Made by a program: the position numbers and the translations under genes. The notes below the pieces were generated by a model. That model searched no databases and was not told the origin of the DNA. It saw only the letters and a program-made list of their open reading frames with translations. Positions 1-5,568 of a DNA stretch of 5,827 nt are shown here, one piece after another. The DNA lies in NCBI GenBank assembly GCA_025356505.1, contig JANXSV010000293.1, positions 1 to 5,827 on the forward strand, written 5' to 3'. The stretch comes from Methylovirgula sp. GTDB taxonomy: Bacteria; Pseudomonadota; Alphaproteobacteria; Rhizobiales; Beijerinckiaceae. Every line of letters starts with the position of its first letter. The stretch's first letter is position 1.

Positions 1-437
1 AATGTGTTGCGCTGATGCAGCCGCAGGCCACCAAGGCGCGGGTTATCATCCGGGTGTCATTGGCGCCGCGATTGCCAAACATCGTATGCGATGAGCGTTC
101 TTTGAAGCAGATTGTGATCAATCTGCTCTCCAATGCCGTAAAATTTAATGATCCGGGCGGGCAGGTCATTGTCTCCACCGCTTTAACCGATGCAGGACAT
201 GCGGTTATTCGGGTGCGAGACACCGGCATCGGTATGAATGAAAGTGACGTTGAGCGCGCGCTTGAGCCGTTTCGCCAACTTGATACATCGCGCAAAGCCA
301 ACGGAACCGGGCTCGGGCTACCGCTCACCAAAGCGATGGTCGAGGCCAATCGAGCCGCCTTTATCATCAAGTCCAAGCGCGGCGAAGGCACGTTGGTTGA
401 AGTTATGTTTCCTCCGACCCGGGTCTTGGCAGAATAA
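1..437 (+). CDS. Sensor histidine kinase, C-terminal ATPase part (PdhS/CbrA-like), 5' truncated by window
   Basis: This is the C-terminal catalytic (HATPase_c) part of a sensor histidine kinase. The open frame runs in from the left edge (reading CVAL before the first Met), so the ATG at 15 is internal; the N-terminal sensor part and the phosphoacceptor His lie outside. Of about 144 visible residues, the N box is NLLSNAVKF (residues ~40-48), the G1 box DTGIGM (~73-78), the F box EPFRQL (~88-93) and the G2 box GTGLGL (~101-106). All ATP-binding motifs are intact. The stretch PLTKAMVEANRA and the tail FPPTRVLAE resemble what I recall of PdhS/CbrA-type kinases of Hyphomicrobiales, which act on the DivK/CtrA cell-cycle pathway. 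The kinase call is firm. The PdhS/CbrA assignment is inference, because the PAS region cannot be seen. No clear terminator follows the stop. Confidence 0.93.
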   Translation, partial: CVALMQPQATKARVIIRVSLAPRLPNIVCDERSLKQIVINLLSNAVKFNDPGGQVIVSTALTDAGHAVIRVRDTGIGMNESDVERALEPFRQLDTSRKANGTGLGLPLTKAMVEANRAAFIIKSKRGEGTLVEVMFPPTRVLAE

Positions 438-572
438 GCAAACGGCACTTCAAATATAATGCTGCATTCTGCAAATAAATCTCCAAAGTGCACGCTTTAG
501 GCGTAGGCTATCATACGATTTGCTGATTTCGCGCGTCGCGATGTTTGAGCAGATCTTTAGCAGGAGAAGGTC

Positions 573-701
573 ATGGCCAAGGGTCAGATGAAGAGCAACA
601 AAGAGGTAAAAAAGCCGAAGGCTCCCAAAGCACCAAAAGTCGCCGCAACGTCATCGCTGATGTCGTCCGGAACAACGTCCGCCTCCGGCAAGAAAAAGTA
701 A
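573..701 (+). CDS. Small lysine-rich conserved protein of unknown function, 42 aa
   Basis: This short gene encodes 42 residues starting MAKGQMKSNKEVKKPKAPKA and ending SASGKKK. The start is well supported: AGGAGAAGG (562-570) sits two bases before the ATG, with its GGAG core at normal spacing. The first half is highly basic (K-x-K-K-P-K-x-P-K) and the second half is Ala/Ser/Thr-rich. It has no membrane segment, cysteine or recognisable fold, and is likely disordered. Short proteins beginning 'MAKGQ...SN.E.KKPK' are, as I recall, widespread in Alphaproteobacteria and some other Proteobacteria, and are annotated as hypothetical. Binding to nucleic acid or the ribosome would suit the charge but is only a guess. 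It stands alone between the kinase and the convergent dps gene. An overlapping frame (545-760) has no such ribosome site and is not favoured. Confidence 0.72.
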   Translation: MAKGQMKSNKEVKKPKAPKAPKVAATSSLMSSGTTSASGKKK

Positions 702-731
702 AACAGGCGACTAAAGAGACGGCGCGTAATA

Positions 732-751
732 GGCGGCAGATTGTTGCCGCC
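732..751. terminator. Hairpin between convergent genes, possible bidirectional terminator
   Basis: A perfect 7-bp stem (GGCGGCA / TGCCGCC) with a 6-base loop lies between the end of the lysine-rich small gene (701) and the dps stop (778). Its place between convergent genes fits a terminator for both. There is no real T-run on either side, so efficient intrinsic termination is uncertain. Confidence 0.4.
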
Positions 752-777
752 CATTGCTAATCGCGTAAGGGCTGCGT

Positions 778-1287
778 TTACGGCAGCGTGATGTGCGACT
801 CGACAAACCACAATTGCTTGTCAATTCCGCGAGTTATTTCGGTGAAAAGATCGGCTGTGGCAGGGTCATCATTATCATCGCAGAGCGAGATCGCCTCACG
901 CGTCGATTGGCCAAAGGCGGCCAGTGCCGACGCGATTGCGAAAATATGATCCTTTACCGGGGCAATACCCAGAGGATAGGGCACCAGAAACGAATTCTTG
1001 GCCACAACCTGCACGGTGCCGTGCGCAGTGCTGCCAAACTGACCGGCACGCTCTGCAATCATGTCCGACCACTCCTCGACCTCGCCCGAAATGGTGTCAA
1101 AAAGCAGATGCACCGCCATAAAACCTGCGCCGCGCACGTTCCAATGCGCTTGCTTCACTTGAGCATGCAGATCAATAGCTGCAGCGAGATGCTTGTTTAA
1201 AATGTCGATCGATTTCATGCGGACGTCTTCCGCGAGCGTATTATGCGTCTGGAGCAGATGCTCGCTTGTCGCGCTGGATTTGGCCAT
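778..1287 (-). CDS. dps: Dps, DNA-protecting ferritin-like protein from starved cells
   Basis: This is a 169-residue Dps protein, the family's usual length. Dps forms dodecamers that oxidise Fe(II) with hydrogen peroxide, store the iron and protect or compact the nucleoid. The intersubunit ferroxidase ligands are all present: His48 in KQAHWN, His60 in MAVH, and Asp75 and Glu79 in SDMIAER. Their spacing (12, 15, 4) is the same as E. coli Dps His51/His63/Asp78/Glu82. The C-terminal segment DKQLWFVESH is also typical. The frame stays open upstream to 1377, but the ATG at 1287 is preceded by AGAAGGA and gives an N-terminus MAKSSATSEH that fits the family; the extra 30 codons are probably untranslated leader. 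The short N-terminus holds only two lysines, so DNA binding through a long Lys-rich tail is not obvious. An EcfG-type promoter lies about 130 bases upstream. Confidence 0.96.
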   Translation of the reverse strand: MAKSSATSEHLLQTHNTLAEDVRMKSIDILNKHLAAAIDLHAQVKQAHWNVRGAGFMAVHLLFDTISGEVEEWSDMIAERAGQFGSTAHGTVQVVAKNSFLVPYPLGIAPVKDHIFAIASALAAFGQSTREAISLCDDNDDPATADLFTEITRGIDKQLWFVESHITLP

Positions 1288-1348
1288 TACGATTGTCCTT
1301 CTGAGAAGATTTGATGAGGGAAATTTTAAAAGACGCGCAAAGAGTAGA

Positions 1349-1379
1349 GCGTGATCGTTAATCCCGGCAGCGGGCACGC
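1349..1379 (-). other. Bulged hairpin in the dps 5' leader
   Basis: Between the predicted EcfG promoter and the dps start, the sequence can pair as GCGTG + CCCG with CGGG + CACGC. The loop is four bases and there is a nine-base one-sided bulge. It would lie within the roughly 125-nt untranslated leader of dps mRNA if the promoter call is right. The pairing is read from sequence; any function is unproven. Confidence 0.3.
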
Positions 1380-1419
1380 TTCCTTGCTAAGTTTTCGTTT
1401 TTGCGTGTCACCTCGTGGC

Positions 1420-1445
1420 AACGCTGGAAACCCGCGGTTAGTTCC
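1420..1445 (-). promoter_or_regulatory. EcfG-type general stress promoter of dps
   Basis: On the minus strand the sequence reads GGAAC (1441-1445), a 17-base spacer, then CGTT (1420-1423). This is an exact match to the alphaproteobacterial general stress sigma factor (EcfG/SigT family) consensus GGAAC-N16-17-CGTT. It points toward dps, about 130 bases before the start codon, and lies in the gap behind the stop of the upstream gene. Dps is a gene commonly placed under the general stress response, so location and gene agree. The motif is seen directly; the regulation is inferred. Confidence 0.78.
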
Positions 1446-1472
1446 CCGCTGAGCGGTATTTCTAAAATCTGA

Positions 1473-2123
1473 TTAGAGAGGAAACGCAAGTCGCGGCGGC
1501 AAAGCAGCAACTGCGCTTGCATGAAATTCAGGCTGGTAATCTTCAAGCGCATAAACCGTAATAGGTGGCGTCAGGACGGTGACCAATTGCCCCGGCGGGC
1601 GTTCAGTGGAGCGGCAATATCCGCCAAAACTCCAGAGCAGCATATTTGCGCCTCTGATGGCCCACGCCGCCTCTAACCATTCGACTATGGTTCCGTCGGG
1701 CAGATCGTCAAGAAGCCTGCGTTGCGAGGGAAGGCGTGAGCTCGCCCGGCGCTGAGCATGGAGCGCCCGGTCCAGCTCAGGTGCCATGAAACGCGACGTA
1801 TCATGTGACCCGTGGAAAGCACGCGCGGCCTTCAAGAATCCGGTTGCTTTTTCGCGCTGACACTTGAAACAGGGCCTGTGCCCGGCGCTCAAAGCGGTGA
1901 CTTCATCGAGAAAAAACAGCTCCGTGTAGCCGTTGCCCCAGACATCGCGCCGCCGATTTTTGAAGTCACAAACGCATATGATCCAGGATCGCGTTTGCCA
2001 ACGCCTGGCCGTTAAATCGCGCCCGGCGGAGTGAAACTTTCCGCCTCGATTCCCCATAATCGAGCCGCGCTCTGCAACGGCGTGAAGCATCCCGAAAGGA
2101 TCGACGCGGTTTTGCAGCGGCAT
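1473..2123 (-). CDS. Conserved protein of unknown function with an Ada-like CxxC segment, 216 aa
   Basis: I know this as a conserved hypothetical family but cannot name a function. The ATG at 2123 is preferred: it has GAGG six bases ahead (2130-2133) and starts MPLQNRVDPFG, where the conserved block begins. A longer frame to 2219 would overlap the transpeptidase gene. Visible landmarks are GNRGGKFH (24-31), RRW (40-42), WIICVC (47-52), YTELFFLDEVTAL (67-79) and GHRPCFKC (81-88, Cys85 and Cys88). A C-terminal block contains LLWSFGGY (162-169) and LTPPITVYAL (184-193). The 67-88 stretch resembles the second cysteine pair of the Ada zinc-binding domain ('...ALAAGFRPCKRC'), and GNxxxxFH recalls the start of related small metal-binding modules. 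Metal binding is therefore plausible but unproven. There is no signal peptide or membrane segment. It begins 13 bases after the transpeptidase stop, so the two are probably cotranscribed. Confidence 0.82.
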   Translation of the reverse strand: MPLQNRVDPFGMLHAVAERGSIMGNRGGKFHSAGRDLTARRWQTRSWIICVCDFKNRRRDVWGNGYTELFFLDEVTALSAGHRPCFKCQREKATGFLKAARAFHGSHDTSRFMAPELDRALHAQRRASSRLPSQRRLLDDLPDGTIVEWLEAAWAIRGANMLLWSFGGYCRSTERPPGQLVTVLTPPITVYALEDYQPEFHASAVAALPPRLAFPL

Positions 2124-2136
2124 GGCGTGCCTCGGG

Positions 2137-3549
2137 TTAAAGTTTTGTATTGGCTCCGCCCTGCACCCCTGGCTGAACACCCGCCGGAGCGGCATCAACA
2201 GATACAGAATCCAGCCCATACACGTCCGGCCGGAACTGCGCTACACCCTCACCATTGGCCCATCCAGTGAGATAAACCCACGCGACGGGGACAGCTTTTG
2301 GCATTTTGACATCGGTGCGTTCCTGAGTTGCGACGATGCCTTTCAGAGCCGCCACGTCCCAAGCACCGGTAGGCGAGCCCGTGGTCCCTTCCAGCAACCA
2401 TTGGGCCAGGTCATAAACACCCTGCACCCGCACGCAGCCATGCGAGGCGAAGCGATAGTCAGCCGCGAACAGCGCTTTCGACGGCGTGTCATGCATATAA
2501 ACCGCGTCCTTGTTTGGCATCTGGATACGGATAGACCCAAGCGCGTTACCAACGCCGGAGTCCTGCCGTAGCGTGAACAATGTAGCGCGCTCGGAATTCC
2601 AGTTGACACGTGCAGGGTCTACTTCCTGACCATGGCCATCGAGAATGCGAATTTTCGCCCGGGTCAAATAGCCGGGATTTTTCTGCATCTTGGGAATAAT
2701 CTCATTTTTGATGATCGAGGTCGGCAAGGTCCACGTCGGGTTGAGATTGATGGCTACAATCCGCGCCGTCGTTTCTGGTGAGCGGTGTTCGACATCGCCG
2801 ACAACAGCAACATAACGGTGTGAAACAACGCCGTTATCCACTGCTTCAACAGATGCGGAGGGCAAATTCACCACAACGTAGCGCTCGCCAAATGAAAAGC
2901 TTAAACCGGCTAAACGTTGCGCACTTGAGGCAAGTTGCTTGAAACGCACAACCGCAGGCACATTCAACTCGCGCAATGTTGCACCCGCGACAATACCACT
3001 CTGCTTCAGCCCGTAGCGCGCCTGAGCATGTTTTACGGCTCCGATCAGGTCTGGCGTCCATATGCCTTCATCGCTGGCTTCCGCCGGAAGATCGCCTTCG
3101 ATTTTCAGACGCTTGCGAAGATCTTCGACGCTTTTACCTTTTGCACCCGGGCGCACTGCCGCAACCATAGGCCAACCGCCCGCGTCAACAATCATGGAAT
3201 AATGTTCGGATGCCTTGGCGGTGGCAAAAAATGTCTCTGGCTGGAGAGTTGGCGTCGGATCCGTCGAAAGCGCAGCCTCGCGTGGAGGTGCAGGCGGCAC
3301 AATCTTCTTTTTCTTGACAACGGGCGTTGCCAAAGCGGGAACAGGCTGATCCCCCGGGCTTGCCAGTGGCGGCGTGATTGATTCAGCAGGCTTGACAAAC
3401 CCGCCCGGTTGGGTCGGTCCCATTGGGTTCGGCGAGAGCGGATCAGTCACCTGAGCCAAAGCAAAATCGGGAATAGCCATGCCGATGAGCGCAGCGGCAG
3501 CGAAAAATTTGATGAGTGATGCGCGGGGCATCAGCGAAGAGAGCGACAA
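2137..3549 (-). CDS. Periplasmic L,D-transpeptidase, YcbB/LdtD-type YkuD domain
   Basis: This enzyme probably makes 3-3 cross-links in peptidoglycan, or other L,D-transpeptidation, in the periplasm. Numbering from the TTG start (470 aa): signal peptide 1-32 with probable cleavage after FALA; Pro-rich linker ~35-107 with a KKKK patch; peptidoglycan-binding-like domain ~132-197; YkuD catalytic domain ~222-402. The catalytic motif is complete: His353 (YMHDTPS) and SHGCVR with His370, Cys372 and Arg374. The NLNPTWTLPTSI...EIIPKMQKNPGYL segment and the tail WVYLTGWANGEG...FRPDVYG are typical of the YcbB/LdtD branch. That branch is usually larger in E. coli (about 615 aa). The TTG at 3549 is chosen because AAGGA lies 8 bases upstream; the ATG at 3531 has no good ribosome site, and the ATG at 3633 would add an unlikely tail before the signal peptide. 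Confidence 0.93.
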   Translation of the reverse strand: MSLSSLMPRASLIKFFAAAALIGMAIPDFALAQVTDPLSPNPMGPTQPGGFVKPAESITPPLASPGDQPVPALATPVVKKKKIVPPAPPREAALSTDPTPTLQPETFFATAKASEHYSMIVDAGGWPMVAAVRPGAKGKSVEDLRKRLKIEGDLPAEASDEGIWTPDLIGAVKHAQARYGLKQSGIVAGATLRELNVPAVVRFKQLASSAQRLAGLSFSFGERYVVVNLPSASVEAVDNGVVSHRYVAVVGDVEHRSPETTARIVAINLNPTWTLPTSIIKNEIIPKMQKNPGYLTRAKIRILDGHGQEVDPARVNWNSERATLFTLRQDSGVGNALGSIRIQMPNKDAVYMHDTPSKALFAADYRFASHGCVRVQGVYDLAQWLLEGTTGSPTGAWDVAALKGIVATQERTDVKMPKAVPVAWVYLTGWANGEGVAQFRPDVYGLDSVSVDAAPAGVQPGVQGGANTKL

Positions 3550-3557
3550 AATACGTG

Positions 3558-3562
3558 TCCTT
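3558..3562 (-). promoter_or_regulatory. Ribosome binding site that favours a TTG start for the L,D-transpeptidase
   Basis: AAGGA on the minus strand is eight bases before the in-frame TTG at 3549. The nearest ATG (3531) would be 26 bases from it and has only pyrimidine-rich sequence in front. The choice changes the signal peptide by six residues only. Confidence 0.55.
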
Positions 3563-3568
3563 AGCAGC

Positions 3569-3582
3569 AATTTTCGAAAATT
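3569..3582. repeat. 14-bp perfect palindrome in the transpeptidase leader
   Basis: AATTTTCGAAAATT is its own reverse complement. It lies six bases upstream of the AAGGA ribosome site of the L,D-transpeptidase gene. It could be an operator for a dimeric regulator or a small RNA hairpin near the ribosome site. A second, weaker inverted repeat (ATCAT-N5-ATGAT, 3592-3606) lies just upstream. The symmetry is certain; the function is not known. Confidence 0.45.
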
Positions 3583-3643
3583 TAATTCAAGATCATGAGC
3601 TATGATGTTGTTACAGATTATGGTCAATAACACGTAAAGACGT

Positions 3644-3671
3644 AAAAAAACTCAGGTGTTTGCTGCGCCTG
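3644..3671 (-). terminator. Weak candidate terminator overlapping the MFS stop codon
   Basis: On the minus strand, CAGG (3668-3671) can pair with CCTG (3653-3656) across an 11-base loop, followed by two bases and a run of seven T (3644-3650). The T-run is convincing but the stem is only four solid pairs, with one further G-C beyond a mismatch. It would separate the MFS gene from the transpeptidase gene. Confidence 0.3.
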
Positions 3672-4845
3672 CAAAAATTACGATTAAAACGCAGGCGATA
3701 CCGATAAGTCCAAGCCCCGTTGGCAGGCTCGTGCCTTGCGCAATGAACCCGATCACCGGCGGTCCGAGCAAAAACGCCGCATAGCCCATGGTAAGAACGG
3801 AAGCGATGGCCACGCCGGACTCCACGCCCTTGAGCCGCCCGGCGGCGCCGTAAACAACCGGGGCGATATTGGCTATGCCGAAGCCCATGATCGCGAATCC
3901 GCATGCCGCCAAAACGGTGTTGGACATTGCCAGCGCCACCACCAAACCGATCAGGCTGATAATGGCGCTGCCGCGCACGAGCTTGGCTGCGCCGTAGCGC
4001 GCCCGCAAGCCATCGCCAAAAAACCGTCCAAACGCCATGGTTCCGGAAAATCCGACAACGCCGGAGGCAGCAAAACTCGGACTGGCCGCCAATTCGCGCA
4101 AATATACACCGCTCCAATCAAGAATTGCTCCCTCTGAAAGCATGCCGAGAAAGGCGATGGAGCCTAGCGCAAGCGTCTGCGCGGAGGGTAGGGCGAAATG
4201 TGCCGCGTCGGCAACCCGGTCTAGTGTGCTGCTCAAAAATCGCACGTATGCGGCCAGGAACATCGCAAACATCAACAAGCTCACGCCAAGAATCAGCGTT
4301 GTATTGCCAAGGATGTTCAAAGTCAGCAACACAAGTCCGGAGCCAAACAAGCCGCCGACACTCCACATGCCGTGAAACGACGACATGACCGGCTTGCCGA
4401 TGCGCTTTTCAACAAGGGCTCCATGCGCATTCATCGCCACGTCGATCACGCCGTTGCTCATGCCAGCCGCAACCAGCACTGCCAGCAATAACGTGTAGCT
4501 AGGTGCGAGCATGGCCATAGGAAACAGCAGGAGCATCGCCACTCCAGCAAACAGGGTGACGAGTGCACTGCCAAATTGGGCGATCAGTTTCCCGCCAAAC
4601 GGCATCCCCACCAAGGAACCAAAAGTCGCTGCGAACAATCCAAAGCTGAGCAAACGCGCGTCAAGCCCCAGCCTTTCTTTGATGAGCGGAATATTCGCCG
4701 CCCACATGCCGAGCATGGAGCCGTTGACGAAGAAAACCTGCCCGACAGCGCGGCGGGCCAAGGTGATCTGGGAGACAGAGGGTTGGAGCGTCACGCGGAG
4801 CAGCCTTGATGTCAAAACAAGGCGCACCGTTAAAGCGCTTTCCAT
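3652..4845 (-). CDS. MFS transporter, YbjJ-like, substrate unknown
   Basis: This is an inner-membrane major facilitator of up to 397 residues, a normal length, with about 12 hydrophobic segments. Recognisable motifs are GMPFGGKLIAQFG (80-92, the loop 2-3 signature region), SNGVIDVAMNAHGALVEKR (130-148), MSSFHGMWSVGGLFG (154-168), SEGAILDWSGVYLRE (237-251) and FGRFFGDGLRARYG (272-285). These match my recollection of the YbjJ branch, whose substrates are mostly unassigned. The ATG at 4845 lacks a ribosome site. A GTG at 4794 has AAGG nine bases upstream and would start MTLQPSVSQITLARR, so the true protein may be 380 residues. The gene follows lutC by 36 bases on the same strand and could be part of that unit, but transport of lactate or a related acid is only a guess from position. 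Confidence 0.9.
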   Translation of the reverse strand: MESALTVRLVLTSRLLRVTLQPSVSQITLARRAVGQVFFVNGSMLGMWAANIPLIKERLGLDARLLSFGLFAATFGSLVGMPFGGKLIAQFGSALVTLFAGVAMLLLFPMAMLAPSYTLLLAVLVAAGMSNGVIDVAMNAHGALVEKRIGKPVMSSFHGMWSVGGLFGSGLVLLTLNILGNTTLILGVSLLMFAMFLAAYVRFLSSTLDRVADAAHFALPSAQTLALGSIAFLGMLSEGAILDWSGVYLRELAASPSFAASGVVGFSGTMAFGRFFGDGLRARYGAAKLVRGSAIISLIGLVVALAMSNTVLAACGFAIMGFGIANIAPVVYGAAGRLKGVESGVAIASVLTMGYAAFLLGPPVIGFIAQGTSLPTGLGLIGIACVLIVIFAGAANT

Positions 4846-4881
4846 GCCGTGTAAATGCGCGAAATTAATTCGTGCGAGGTC

Positions 4882-5568
4882 TCAGCGGTCCGCCGCGATG
4901 ATGATGTGAAGGCTGCGCGGGCCATGGGCGCCCAGCAACAGCTTCTGCTCGATATCCGCAGAGCGCGAAGGGCCGGTGATGAAATTTACCGTTCGGGGCA
5001 TCTCGCCCGCACCGAATTTCGCCCGGATCCGCTTCAGGACAGTCTCGTAATCGCCTGCAATTTCAGCGCGCGACACGACGACAATGTGGTTGTCAGGCAG
5101 AAAATTAAGTGTCGTCGGGTTTTCAGGGCCGGAGATCATGATGAGGGTGCCGGTTTCGGCGACGCCGCCAAAAGCATGCGAGAGCCCGTTTAAATCGTGC
5201 CCGTCAGAGCGGCCGCTGCTGATGTCAAGCGCTGTAGCCGCCCAATCGAGGCTCGTTAAGCGCGGGTCTACACCCATTTTCAGTGAAGCCGGGAGATTAA
5301 AGTCGCGCAGATAGCGCGCAACCTCGGCAGGAATATCAGAGCGACTAACCTCCGCCACGGTACAAAAAGTGGCTGTGGCCTGGGCGATGAACAGCGCCAC
5401 GCGCCCTGCTTCGTCGAGTTGGCCGCGCTTGGGGATAATGCCGCTGGCTGCCGCGCTGATACGTGCGGCCACCGCGGCTTTTCTCGGCGCTTCATGGCCT
5501 GTAACGTGCAGCGAGCGCCGGATATTGGCAAACACATCGTCGCGCGCACTAGACTTGGTGTCGCTCAT
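4882..5568 (-). CDS. lutC: LutC/YkgG (LUD domain) lactate utilization protein
   Basis: This LUD-domain (DUF162) protein is the LutC component of the LutABC L-lactate oxidation system, which converts lactate to pyruvate through an iron-sulfur complex. Its 228 residues are the usual length. Family signatures are GVAETGTL (135-142), LPDNHIVVV (157-165), TGPSRSADIE (198-207) and LGAHGPRSLH (212-221). The N-terminus (RDDVFANIRRSL) is the helix typical of LutC. There is no cysteine cluster, as expected, since the clusters are in LutA and LutB. GGAAGG lies seven bases before the ATG. The start overlaps the lutB stop as ATGA (5565-5568), which indicates translational coupling. The precise biochemical role of LutC within the complex is less settled than that of LutB. 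Confidence 0.94.
   Translation of the reverse strand: MSDTKSSARDDVFANIRRSLHVTGHEAPRKAAVAARISAAASGIIPKRGQLDEAGRVALFIAQATATFCTVAEVSRSDIPAEVARYLRDFNLPASLKMGVDPRLTSLDWAATALDISSGRSDGHDLNGLSHAFGGVAETGTLIMISGPENPTTLNFLPDNHIVVVSRAEIAGDYETVLKRIRAKFGAGEMPRTVNFITGPSRSADIEQKLLLGAHGPRSLHIIIAADR

Noticed and set aside
455..460. Perfect TATAAT just after the kinase stop as a promoter for the small gene
   Set aside because: No -35-like hexamer occurs 16-19 bases upstream, and it is over 100 bases from the small gene; AT-rich chance match cannot be excluded.
529..541. TCGCG-CGT-CGCGA hairpin ahead of the small gene
   Set aside because: A 5-bp stem in CG-rich sequence is common by chance and no T-run or anti-ribosome-site pairing is visible.
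793..1200. 135-residue frame on the + strand opposite dps
   Set aside because: It lies entirely antisense to a confidently assigned dps and shows no family motif or ribosome site; it is a shadow of the codon pattern of dps.
1355..1362. TTAACGAT (minus strand) as a CtrA half-site in the dps leader
   Set aside because: It has one mismatch to TTAACCAT and no second half-site; such matches are expected by chance.
1288..1377. Longer dps reading frame with 30 more N-terminal codons
   Set aside because: The extension has no ribosome site of its own and does not look like a Dps N-terminus, whereas the ATG at 1287 has AGAAGGA in front and gives the standard length.
3632..3646. ACGTAAA direct repeat upstream of the transpeptidase gene
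   Set aside because: Only two 7-base copies in an AT-rich spot; too short to support a regulatory claim alone.
3736..4909. Several 75-133 residue + strand frames opposite the MFS gene
   Set aside because: Antisense to a clear membrane transporter, with low-complexity Arg/Ser/Pro-rich translations typical of shadows in GC-rich DNA.
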